64,000 nt of DNA from Pseudideonella sakaiensis (lineage in GTDB: Bacteria; Pseudomonadota; Gammaproteobacteria; Burkholderiales; Burkholderiaceae_C): contig NZ_BBYR01000030.1 of the NCBI RefSeq assembly GCF_001293525.1, positions 62,001 through 126,000 on the forward strand. The letters run 5' to 3'. Positions 56,886 through 64,000 of this stretch are shown here, piece by piece. The position numbers and the translations under genes were made by a program. The notes below the pieces were generated by a model. That model was not told where the DNA came from and searched no databases. It saw only the letters and a list, made by a program, of their open reading frames with translations. Within the stretch, counting starts at the first letter, position 1; each line of letters starts with the position of its first letter.

Positions 56886-57347
56886 ATGCACCCGCTGGAG
56901 ACCCGCCTGCCCGCCCCCGTCGTCGCCGCGCTGATCGGCGCGGCGATGAAATGGCATGCCGTGAGCGCGTCGGTCGCGATCGACCCCAGCCGCTGGCGCA
57001 TGCTGCTGGGCCTCGGGCTGGCCCAGCTGGCCGGCCTGATCGCGCTGCTGGCCTTCGCGGGCTTCTGGCGCGCGCGGACCACGATCGATCCGCTGCACCC
57101 GCAGCGGGCCTCCCGGCTCGTCACCGGCGGCATCTACCGGCTGTCGCGCAACCCGATCTACCTGAGCCTGGCGATGCTGCTGGTGGCCTATGCGCTGCGC
57201 CTCGATTCCGCGTGGCCGGCGCTGGGCCCAGTGGTCTTCGTGGCCTACGTGACGCGCTTCCAGATCGTGCCGGAGGAGCGGGCGCTCGCGGCCCGCTTCG
57301 GCGAGGCCTATGCCGCGTACGCGCGCCGGACCCGGCGCTGGCTGTGA
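56886..57347 (+). CDS. isoprenylcysteine carboxyl methyltransferase-like membrane protein
   Basis: A 153-residue membrane protein with about four helices. LVTGGIYRLSRNPIYLSLAMLL and FQIVPEERALAARFGEAYAAYARRTRRWL are the ICMT/PEMT signature for SAM binding. In bacteria the substrates are unknown. It is divergent from the sigma/kinase locus. Confidence 0.88.
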   Translation: MHPLETRLPAPVVAALIGAAMKWHAVSASVAIDPSRWRMLLGLGLAQLAGLIALLAFAGFWRARTTIDPLHPQRASRLVTGGIYRLSRNPIYLSLAMLLVAYALRLDSAWPALGPVVFVAYVTRFQIVPEERALAARFGEAYAAYARRTRRWL

Positions 57348-57375
57348 TCGTCGGTTCGGCGCGCGCCGTCGGGGC

Positions 57376-57666
57376 TCAGCGCCCCGGTGTCGCGGGCCGC
57401 AGCAGCAGGTAGAGCAGCGGCCCGAAGGAGCCGAGCAGCAGCGTGGCGATCACCCAGGGCCAGGGCGAGCGGCCGCGCTGGCGGGCGTCCTGCCACAGCC
57501 AGGCCAGCACCAGGCCGAGCGCGATCGCCAGGTCGCAGAGCACCTGCCAGCCGGCCAGGCTCGCGAACTGGCCCTCGAACAGGCCCCAGTAGCCGTGTTG
57601 CCAGACGGCGGCGAGGCTCAGCAGGGTGAACGGGATCAGCGCGGCCAGCAGCAGCCATCGGGTCAT
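57376..57666 (-). CDS. small membrane protein, DUF2834-like
   Basis: A 96-residue protein with three membrane helices; WQVLCDLAIALGLVLAWLWQDARQRG and PWPWVIATLLLGSFGPLLYLLLRP resemble DUF2834 proteins. It is 68 bases downstream of the TetR gene on the same strand and may share its transcript. Confidence 0.7.
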   Translation of the reverse strand: MTRWLLLAALIPFTLLSLAAVWQHGYWGLFEGQFASLAGWQVLCDLAIALGLVLAWLWQDARQRGRSPWPWVIATLLLGSFGPLLYLLLRPATPGR

Positions 57667-57734
57667 CGCGGGTCTCCGGGAACGGGGAGACCCAGTCTCG
57701 CGGGCCGCCGGCGGGCCGTCGATGACCTGCCAGG

Positions 57735-58358
57735 TCAAGGCCCGGCCGCGAGCCCGTCGAAGCAGCTCGACACCAGCAGTTCGACGATGGTGTCGTCGTC
57801 GTACTGGCCGCTGGCGCGCAGCAGGCCGAGCACCGGGTCGCAGCCGCGGGCGAACAGCGTGTAGAGCACCAGCTCCCCGGGCAGCCGGGGGTTCAGCGCG
57901 CCGTCGGCCTGGGCCTGCTCGATCCAGGCGCCGAGCCGCTCGCTGACCTCCAGCAAGCGGTCGCGGTAGCCGCGGTCGGCCACCAGGGCCTGGCGCAGCG
58001 AGGAGTTCTCGGCCGGCAGCGTGGGCATCTCGCCGGCCAGCTGGGCCTGCATCGCCCAGCGCGCCATGGCCTTGAGCTGCTCCAGCGCCGGCACCGGCGG
58101 CGGGCCGTCGGCGCGCGCCTCCAGCTCGCCGATGCGCGCCAGCGCGCGGTCGAGCACGGCCGCCATCGCCGCCGCGGCCAGCGCCTCCTTCGACGCGAAG
58201 TGCTTGTAGAGGCTGGCCTTGGCGATGCCGACGTCGGCCGCGACCGCATCCACCGTCATCGCGTCGTAGCCCTTTTCGGCCAGCAGGCGGTTCACCGACG
58301 TGACGATCGCCGCCTCGCGGGCCTGCAGCACCTGTTCCCGGAACGAACCCCTGACCAT
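57735..58358 (-). CDS. TetR-family regulator
   Basis: A 207-residue repressor. IVTSVNRLLAEKGYDAMTVDAVAADVGIAKASLYKHFASKEAL is the N-terminal helix-turn-helix; the rest is an all-helical ligand domain. It is divergent from fasciclin genes, with four operator-like palindromes between, so it probably represses itself and those genes. The ligand is unknown. ATG at 58358. Confidence 0.9.
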   Translation of the reverse strand: MVRGSFREQVLQAREAAIVTSVNRLLAEKGYDAMTVDAVAADVGIAKASLYKHFASKEALAAAAMAAVLDRALARIGELEARADGPPPVPALEQLKAMARWAMQAQLAGEMPTLPAENSSLRQALVADRGYRDRLLEVSERLGAWIEQAQADGALNPRLPGELVLYTLFARGCDPVLGLLRASGQYDDDTIVELLVSSCFDGLAAGP

Positions 58359-58391
58359 GCGGCGAGTGTAGCCGTTCCGCACCCTGCTTGC

Positions 58392-58462
58392 ACCGATCGG
58401 TATCGAAAGTGACCAATTGGTTCTTGAAAAGACCACACGGTTTACTTTGCAGACTGACTGGT
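58392..58462. promoter_or_regulatory. array of four TetR-type operator palindromes
   Basis: ACCGATCGGT (58392), ACCAATTGGT (58412), ACCACACGGT (58432) and ACTGACTGGT (58453) share the form ACC-N4-GGT and lie 20, 20 and 21 bases apart, i.e. about two helical turns, on the same face of DNA. The first two are perfect palindromes. The block lies between the TetR gene and the fasciclin gene. Confidence 0.7.
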
Positions 58463-58523
58463 TCAAATTCCGTCCGCGCCGTTCAAGGCCGCGTCCGAAC
58501 ACGAACCCGATCAGGAGAAGCCC

Positions 58524-59480
58524 ATGCTCAACCGGAGAAGCTCCCTGCTGGCGCTGGCCAGCCTGCCGCTCGTCGCCGCCTGCGGCGGCGGACACGACGA
58601 CACGGTCGACCCGGCCAGCCGCAACATCGTGCAGGCGGCGCTGGCCGACCCGCAGTTCAGCCTGCTGGCCGAGGCGGTCGTCGCCGCCGGCCTGACCGCG
58701 ACCCTGTCCGGGCCCGGCCCCTTCACCGTCTTCGCGCCGACGAACGCCGCCTTCACCGCGCTGCTGGCCGAGCTCGGCACCACCAAGGAAGCGTTGTTCG
58801 CCGACCGCGCGCTGCTGACGACGGTGCTGACCTACCACGTGCTCGGCAGCCGGGTCGGCAGCGCGGCGATCCCGATCGGGCGTGCGATCACGACCGTGCA
58901 GGGCGGCATCTTCAAGATCGACCGCGTCGACGGCGCACTGCGCGTGCAGGACGGCCGCAACCGGACCGCCCGCATCGTGGCCGCCGACGTCGGCACCAGC
59001 AACGGCGTGATCCACGCCATCGACCGGGTGCTGCTGCCGGCGAACCGCAACGTCGTCGAGACCGCGGTCGCGCTGGCCAACGGCACGCCGCCGCAGTTCA
59101 CGCTGCTGGTCGAGGCGGTCGTCACAGCCGGCCTGGCGCCGACGCTGTCCGGCACCGGTCCGTTCACGGTGTTCGCGCCCACCGATGCGGCCTTCGCCGC
59201 GCTGCTGGCGGAGCTGGGCGTCACGAAGGAAGCCCTGTTCGCGAACACCGCGCTGCTCACCTCGGTGCTGACCTACCACGTGCTGCCGCTGCGCGCGCTG
59301 CGCGCGGAGGTGCCGGTCGGCAACGCGCTGACCACGGTGCAGGGCCAGACGCTCACCGTGAACAGCGCCTTCCAGATCGTCGACCAGCGCGGCCGCTCGG
59401 CGGCGATCGTCGCCACCGACACGCTGGCCAGCAACGGCGTCATCCACGTGATCGACCGCGTGATCCTGCCGCGCGCCTGA
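58524..59480 (+). CDS. lipoprotein with two fasciclin (FAS1) domains
   Basis: A 318-residue lipoprotein (lipobox LVAAC). Each half has the FAS1 motifs: [11 protein letters not shown] and YHVL with [13 protein letters not shown] in the first, [15 protein letters not shown] and [13 protein letters not shown] in the second. FAS1 proteins act in adhesion at the cell surface. GAGAAG precedes the ATG. It is followed by a single-domain FAS1 gene and is likely controlled by the TetR operators. Confidence 0.92.
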   Translation: MLNRRSSLLALASLPLVAACGGGHDDTVDPASRNIVQAALADPQFSLLAEAVVAAGLTATLSGPGPFTVFAPTNAAFTALLAELGTTKEALFADRALLTTVLTYHVLGSRVGSAAIPIGRAITTVQGGIFKIDRVDGALRVQDGRNRTARIVAADVGTSNGVIHAIDRVLLPANRNVVETAVALANGTPPQFTLLVEAVVTAGLAPTLSGTGPFTVFAPTDAAFAALLAELGVTKEALFANTALLTSVLTYHVLPLRALRAEVPVGNALTTVQGQTLTVNSAFQIVDQRGRSAAIVATDTLASNGVIHVIDRVILPRA

Positions 59481-59541
59481 GCGTGCCCAGCGTCTCCCTT
59501 TGCCGTCCCCCCTCTTTCCCACTGTCACCCAGGAGAGTTCC

Positions 59542-59994
59542 ATGAAGAAGCTGCTCGTTTGCACCGCCCTCGGTCTCGCCGCGCTGTCGGCCCAGGCGAA
59601 GGACATCGTCGACACCGCCGTCGCCGCCGGCAATTTCAAGACGCTCGCGACCGCGCTGCAGGCCGCCGGCCTGGTCGAGACGCTGAAGGGCAAGGGCCCC
59701 TTCACCGTGTTCGCGCCGACCGACGAGGCCTTCGCGAAGATCCCGAAGGCCGACCTCGACGCCCTGCTGAAGGACAAGGCCAAGCTGACCCAGGTGCTGA
59801 CCTACCACGTGGTGCCGGGCAAGGTCATGGCCAAGGACGTCAAGGCCGGCAAGGTGAAGACCGTCGCGGGCCCCGAGCTGACGCTCGGCACCACCGGCGG
59901 CGTCACCGTCGACAACGCCAAGGTCACGGCCGCCGACATCGTGGCCGACAACGGCGTGATCCACGTCATCGACAGCGTGGTCCTGCCGCGCTGA
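59542..59994 (+). CDS. secreted single-domain fasciclin (FAS1) protein
   Basis: A 150-residue protein: signal peptide (cut after SAQA), then one FAS1 domain with [24 protein letters not shown] and [13 protein letters not shown]. It resembles the secreted MPB70-like adhesins found in many bacteria. AGGAGAG precedes the ATG. Probably transcribed with the two-domain gene. Confidence 0.93.
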   Translation: MKKLLVCTALGLAALSAQAKDIVDTAVAAGNFKTLATALQAAGLVETLKGKGPFTVFAPTDEAFAKIPKADLDALLKDKAKLTQVLTYHVVPGKVMAKDVKAGKVKTVAGPELTLGTTGGVTVDNAKVTAADIVADNGVIHVIDSVVLPR

Positions 59995-60031
59995 GCGTGC
60001 CGGCGCGGCGCGGCGGGTCTACGATCCGCCG

Positions 60032-60664
60032 ATGCCCGCGCCGACCGATCCCCCTCCCGGCCGCGTTGCCGCCTCCCCGGCGGCCGCGGCCGTTTCGCTG
60101 GCCGGGTCGGACCTGCCGCCCCTGCCGGCGCTGCGCCCCGGCCGCTACCGCCACCACAAGGGCGGCCGCTACCGCGTGCTGGGCGTGGTGCGGCACAGCG
60201 AGACGCTCGAGCCGATGGCGCTGTACCGACCGCTCGACGCGGCCGTCGGCGACTGGGTGCGCCCGTACGCGATGTTCGTCGAGACGGTCGAAGTCGACGG
60301 GCGCGTGCTGCCGCGCTTCCGTTGCGAGGAGCCGCCGGACGGCTGCGAAGCCCAGCCGGTGGATGCGCCTGGCGGCTGTGCCGGCGCATCGGTCGACCCG
60401 GGGGGCTCGACCGGCATCGCCGACCCGCCCGGGGCCGGGCCGGCCGGCTCCGGCGGCCCGTTGACGGAAGACCTGCAGGCCACGGTGGCGCGCATGGAGG
60501 CGCGGCTCGGCGCCGACCCGCGGCCCGCGGTGGCGGCCGCGTGGATGCACTACCGCGCGCTGTGCCCGCGCTTCGAGGCCGACCTCGCCGCGTCGCCGCG
60601 CGATGCGCTGCTGGCCCGGGCCAGCGCGCTGATGCTGCTGCAGGCGATCGCCAGCGGCGGCTGA
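60032..60664 (+). CDS. DUF1653 protein with extra C-terminal region
   Basis: A 210-residue protein. The core LRPGRYRHHKGGRYRVLGVVRHSETLEPMALYRPL is DUF1653, a small beta fold of unknown function. After a Gly/Pro/Ala-rich linker the C-terminal 70 residues form a helical region (ATVARMEARLGADPRPAVAAAWM). DUF1653 is usually a short stand-alone protein, so the fusion is worth noting. Confidence 0.78.
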   Translation: MPAPTDPPPGRVAASPAAAAVSLAGSDLPPLPALRPGRYRHHKGGRYRVLGVVRHSETLEPMALYRPLDAAVGDWVRPYAMFVETVEVDGRVLPRFRCEEPPDGCEAQPVDAPGGCAGASVDPGGSTGIADPPGAGPAGSGGPLTEDLQATVARMEARLGADPRPAVAAAWMHYRALCPRFEADLAASPRDALLARASALMLLQAIASGG

Positions 60665-60733
60665 GCGGCCACCCCGCGCACCAGCACACGACGCCCCACG
60701 ATCCGCCACGAGCCCCGCCAAGAGACCCGTCCC

Positions 60734-61681
60734 ATGGCCCGCCGCAGTCCCGCCCGCCCGCCCGCGCCCGCCCCCCGCCCACCGGCGCCGACGGCCCGCC
60801 GCCGCCGCGTGGCCGTCAGCGCGCTGCTGCCCGCCGTGCTCGCCGCCGCGCCGCTGGGCGCCGCGCCGCCGGACCTCGATGCGCTGTGGGTGCGCGGCGA
60901 CGCGGCGGCCAGCGAGCGCCGGCTGCGCGAGGCCCAGCACGGGGCCGCGCCCGACGACTGGGGCCGGCTGCAGACCCAGGTCGCCCGCACGCTCGGCCTG
61001 CGCGGCGACTTCGATGGTGCGCGCCGGCTGCTCGCGGCGATGGAGCCGCTGCCAGCCGGTGCGTCACCGGAGTGGCGCGCGCGGCTCGCGCTCGAGACGG
61101 GCCGCACCTGGGTCTCGGCCGCCCACGCGCCCGACGCGATCACGCCGGCCGCGCGGGCCGAGGCCGCGCGGCGCTACGGGGAGGCGATCTCGGTGGCGGC
61201 CGCCGCCGGGCTGGACGCGCTGCACATCGACGCGCTGCACATGATGGCCTTCGTCGAGCCGGCGCCGGCGCGCCAGGCGCACTGGGCGCGCGCGGCGCTG
61301 GCCGTTGCCGAGGCCTCGCGCCAGCCGGCGGCGCGCCGCTGGGAGGGTTCGCTGCGGCTGAACCTCGGCCTCGCGCTGCAGGACGGCGGAGACCTGGACG
61401 CCGCCGGCGCGTCGTTCGTGGCGGCGCGCGCCGCGTACGAGCGCGACGGCCGTGCCGAGGACGCCGCGGTCGCACGCTGGATGGAGGCGCGCGTGCGCCG
61501 GCTGCAGGGCCGGCTGGCCGAGGCCCTGGCGATGCAGCAGGCCCTCGCCCGCGCGCTGGACGACGCGGGCACGCCGGACCCCTTCGTCTTCGAGGAACTG
61601 GAGATCCTGCACCGCGCGCTCGGCGACCCGGCCGCCGCACAGGCCGCCGCCGCGCGGCGGGCCGCGCTGGCCCCGCGCTGA
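60734..61681 (+). CDS. exported TPR-like protein of unknown function
   Basis: A 315-residue protein. A basic Pro-rich start precedes a signal peptide-like segment (VSALLPAVLAAAPLGAA). The rest is helical with repeated Ala/Arg/Leu pairs (WGRLQTQVARTLGLRGDFDGARRLLAAM, RWEGSLRLNLGLALQDGGDLDAAGASF), consistent with TPR repeats. Located in the periplasm. No specific role can be named. Confidence 0.65.
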   Translation: MARRSPARPPAPAPRPPAPTARRRRVAVSALLPAVLAAAPLGAAPPDLDALWVRGDAAASERRLREAQHGAAPDDWGRLQTQVARTLGLRGDFDGARRLLAAMEPLPAGASPEWRARLALETGRTWVSAAHAPDAITPAARAEAARRYGEAISVAAAAGLDALHIDALHMMAFVEPAPARQAHWARAALAVAEASRQPAARRWEGSLRLNLGLALQDGGDLDAAGASFVAARAAYERDGRAEDAAVARWMEARVRRLQGRLAEALAMQQALARALDDAGTPDPFVFEELEILHRALGDPAAAQAAAARRAALAPR

Positions 61682-61823
61682 TGCCTCGCCGGCGGTGCGC
61701 GGGCCCGCGCCCGCGCGCACCCGCCCGGATGCCGAGGCCTGCGCCGGCGCCCGCATGCCGGGCTGCCGCGCGACGCGGTGTCGCGCTACGCTTCGGCCGC
61801 CACATCGTTCCGGGAACCCAGGC

Positions 61824-62288
61824 ATGGCCCTGCGCATCGAGATCGACGACCTCAGCCGCCCCGCCGTCCAGGCGCTCCTGCAGGAGCACCTGGCGGACAT
61901 GCACGCCCAGTCGCCGCCGGAGAGCGTGCACGCCCTCGACCTGGACCGCCTGCGCCACCCCGACATCACCTTCTGGAGCGTGTGGGACGGCGACGAACTC
62001 GTCGGCTGCGGCGCCGTGAAGCGGCTCGATGCCACGCACGGCGAGCTGAAGTCGATGCGCACCCCGCGGGCGCGGCGACGCCGCGGCGCCGGCCGCGCGA
62101 TCCTCGCGCACGCCATCGCCGAGGCGCGCGCCCGCGGCTGGACCCGCCTGAGCCTGGAAACCGGCACCCAGCCCGGCTTCGTGCCGGCCCGCACCCTCTA
62201 CGCCCAGGCGGGCTTCGTCGAGTGCGGGCCCTTCGGCGACTACCGCGAGGACCCGCACAGCGTCTTCATGACGCTCGCGCTGGGATGA
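61824..62288 (+). CDS. GNAT-family N-acetyltransferase
   Basis: A 154-residue acetyltransferase. DELVGCGAVKRLDATHGELKSMRT and RRRGAGRAILAHAIAEARARG give the acetyl-CoA site; LYAQAGFVECGPFGDY the C-terminal motif. It resembles the YafP/PutA-associated group of GNATs. Stop overlaps the start of the next GNAT gene (ATGA). Confidence 0.85.
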   Translation: MALRIEIDDLSRPAVQALLQEHLADMHAQSPPESVHALDLDRLRHPDITFWSVWDGDELVGCGAVKRLDATHGELKSMRTPRARRRRGAGRAILAHAIAEARARGWTRLSLETGTQPGFVPARTLYAQAGFVECGPFGDYREDPHSVFMTLALG

Positions 62289-62917
62289 GCGCGCCGGGCG
62301 GCAGCGGCCTGCCGGGGTCGGTGGCCGGGCCCGGCACCACCACGCCGAGCGTGCGCCCGGCCGGACCGGACGACGCGCTGTGCCTCGGCGTGCTCGCGCC
62401 GCGTGTCTTCCTCGAGACCTATGCGCCGGAGGGCGTGCGGCCGGCGCTCGCGCGCGAGGTCCTCGCGACGCTGTCGCCGGCAGCGTTCGACGCGGCGCTG
62501 GCCGATCCGGCGAGCCGGCTCTTCGTCGCGGAGCATGCGCCGCACCGCGTCGGCTTCGTGCACCTGGTGCTCGGCGCCGTGCCGCCCGGGCCGCCACTGG
62601 CGCACCCGGCCGAGGTGCTGCGCCTGTACGTGCAGGCGCCGCAGGCCGGTGCGGGGCTCGGGACGCGCTTGCTGGCCCGGGCCGAGGCGGCGGCGGCGGC
62701 GGCCGGCGCGCGCCACGTCTGGCTGACCGCCTGGGTCGGCAACCTGCGGGCACGGGCCTTCTACGCCGCGCGGGGCTATGCCGACCGGGGGGCGGCCGAC
62801 CACTGGATCGAGGGCGAGCGCTTCGAGAACCGCCTGTTCGTGAAGGCCCTGCCGGCCGGAGCCGTTGCGGACCGCACGGGCGACGCCGACGCGCCGGCCC
62901 GGACGCCCGCGGCGTAG
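62285..62917 (+). CDS. GNAT-family N-acetyltransferase
   Basis: A 210-residue acetyltransferase. LRLYVQAPQAGAGLGTRLLARAEAAAAAAGARHVWL contains the acetyl-CoA pyrophosphate-binding loop (QAGAGLG), and NLRARAFYAARGYADRG the C-terminal motif. It is coupled to the previous GNAT gene. Substrate unknown. Confidence 0.87.
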   Translation: MSAPGGSGLPGSVAGPGTTTPSVRPAGPDDALCLGVLAPRVFLETYAPEGVRPALAREVLATLSPAAFDAALADPASRLFVAEHAPHRVGFVHLVLGAVPPGPPLAHPAEVLRLYVQAPQAGAGLGTRLLARAEAAAAAAGARHVWLTAWVGNLRARAFYAARGYADRGAADHWIEGERFENRLFVKALPAGAVADRTGDADAPARTPAA

Positions 62918-63001
62918 GATGCGCGTCCCGCGCGAATCCCCGCGCCGTGTCGCCGGGCGGCGCGGCCGTTCGTGCTGTCCGCCCACCCGGAGGCCTGCCC
63001 C

Positions 63002-63991
63002 GTGAACGACGTGTCCGACACCGCTGCGCTGCCGGCCGACACCCCGCCGGCCGAGGTCGTGCGCTGCTATTGGCAGCGCATGCAGGGGCGCGATTTCCGC
63101 GGGGTTGCGCCGCTGCTCGGGCCGGAGCTGACCGTCGACTGGCCGCAGTCGAACGAGCGCTTCCGCGGGCCCGAGCGCTTCCTGCAGATGAACCGCGAAT
63201 ACCCCGCACACGGGCCCTGGACGGTGCAGCTGCACCGGCTGGTGGCCGACGGGGCCCAGGTCGTCACCCAGGTGACCGTCGGCGACGGCGTCCAGCGCGC
63301 CGAGCCGGTCTCCTTTTTCGAGGTGGCCGCCGGCCGCATCCGCCGCATCGTCGAGTACTGGCCCGAGCCCTTCGCGCCGGCCACCGACCGTCGACACCTG
63401 AGCGAGCCGATCGCGGAGGTGGGCGTGGACGCGTCCGCAGGCGCCGAGCCGGGCGCGGCGGCGGACGCCGCCGGCGCCGTCGACGAGACGGCGGCCCCGA
63501 GCCCGGCGATCGTGGCGGCCGCCGAGCCTCCCATCGCGCCGGTGCCCGTGCCGCGGTCCCCGGCGCAGCCCGGGCCGGTGCCCGCAGCCACCGCCACGGC
63601 CGAGACCCTGCCCGCGTCGCCGGCGCCGCTGCCGCGCCTGCTGACGGTGGTGACCACCGTGGCCTCGCACGAGGACGGGCGCCGCCTCGCGCAGGCCCTG
63701 GTCGGTCGGCGCCTGGCGGCCTGCGCGCAGCTGGAGGCGATCGAGAGCGTCTACGTGTGGGACGGCCGCCTGGAGCAGGCCCCGGAATGCCGGGTGCTGT
63801 TCAAGACCACCGGCGCGCGCGCGGCCGCGCTGGAGGCCGGCATCCGGGCGCTGCACGGCTACGTGCAGCCGGCCATCCACGCGTGGCCGGTGGTGCAGGC
63901 CGACCCGGGCTTCGCGCAGTGGGTCGAGGCGGCCGTCGCGCCGCCGGAGGACGCGCCGGCCGCCGTGCCACGGCTGGACGCGGGGGGATGA
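63002..63991 (+). CDS. SnoaL-like domain fused to a CutA-like domain
   Basis: A 329-residue protein. The N-terminal part (residues about 15-125) is a SnoaL-like/NTF2-type cone fold (CYWQRMQGRDFRGVAPLLG, YPAHGPWTVQLHRLVADG). A linker rich in Ala, Pro and Val follows (about 130-205), then a CutA1-like domain (LLTVVTTVASHEDGRRLAQALVG, RLAACAQLEAIESVYVWDG, GYVQPAIHAWPVV). CutA is a trimeric divalent-cation tolerance protein usually encoded alone. The GTG at 63002 is preceded by GGAGG. No frameshift or stop is seen between the parts. Its stop overlaps an ATG of the next gene. Confidence 0.85.
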   Translation: MNDVSDTAALPADTPPAEVVRCYWQRMQGRDFRGVAPLLGPELTVDWPQSNERFRGPERFLQMNREYPAHGPWTVQLHRLVADGAQVVTQVTVGDGVQRAEPVSFFEVAAGRIRRIVEYWPEPFAPATDRRHLSEPIAEVGVDASAGAEPGAAADAAGAVDETAAPSPAIVAAAEPPIAPVPVPRSPAQPGPVPAATATAETLPASPAPLPRLLTVVTTVASHEDGRRLAQALVGRRLAACAQLEAIESVYVWDGRLEQAPECRVLFKTTGARAAALEAGIRALHGYVQPAIHAWPVVQADPGFAQWVEAAVAPPEDAPAAVPRLDAGG

Positions 63992-64000
63992 GCCGCGCCG
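63988..64000 (+). CDS. start of a downstream gene (MSRA...)
   Basis: An ATG overlapping the CutA-like stop (ATGA) starts a further reading frame of four codons before the window ends. In many betaproteobacteria cutA is followed by dsbD, but four residues cannot show this. Confidence 0.3.

Overview
The window is a very GC-rich (about 70-75% by eye) proteobacterial chromosome segment. It is densely packed, with no rRNA, tRNA, CRISPR array, insertion sequence or prophage that I can see. The gene families point to a motile betaproteobacterium of the order Burkholderiales (Rubrivivax/Leptothrix-like, inferred): a TorF-type porin with glnK and amtB under a sigma-54/NtrC promoter, the proteobacterial-type GshA, GcdH with a divergent LysR gene, Bug-type binding proteins, LplT, a CybH-like cytochrome, and two sigma-28 (FliA) promoters. 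I call about 67 coding regions. No gene-free stretch exceeds 300 bases.

Left part (1-13,000): the start of a c-type cytochrome, an RlmN-like radical SAM protein overlapping a DMT exporter, a beta-propeller lipoprotein, a PaaI-like thioesterase overlapping a YecA/UPF0149 protein, a FliA-driven chemoreceptor, a hydrogenase-type cytochrome b without hydrogenase genes, an Hsp70-like ATPase, gshA, and an AraC regulator with a B3/4 protein.

Nitrogen and catabolism (13,000-33,000): porin-glnK-amtB with a textbook NtrC palindrome and -24/-12 promoter; comM; a catabolic cluster (GntR, fumarylacetoacetate-hydrolase fold, Bug protein, quinone-reductase-like, VOC) of unknown substrate; gcdH with its LysR gene; a sugar-nucleotide epimerase-like gene; and a peptide-type ABC importer whose first permease gene is separated from the rest by two unrelated genes.

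Envelope and stress (33,000-51,600): a secreted Cys-rich protein, a CsgG-like/DUF4384 lipoprotein, an ECF sigma factor and RskA-type anti-sigma factor in a row; a Phd/VapC toxin-antitoxin pair with a clear operator; tyrB/aspC-type aminotransferase, glutathione peroxidase, lplT, alr, gst, lysE, radA, a second AraC regulator, small membrane proteins, and a FliA-driven PilZ gene.

Right part (51,600-64,000): a signalling locus of an ECF sigma factor of the type often paired with kinases, a membrane Ser/Thr kinase with a long helical tail, an unknown protein and a possible second kinase-like protein. This is the best candidate for an undescribed system. It is followed by a TetR regulator and fasciclin genes around four evenly spaced operator-like palindromes, a DUF1653 protein, a secreted TPR-like protein, two GNAT enzymes, and an unusual SnoaL-like/CutA fusion at the end.
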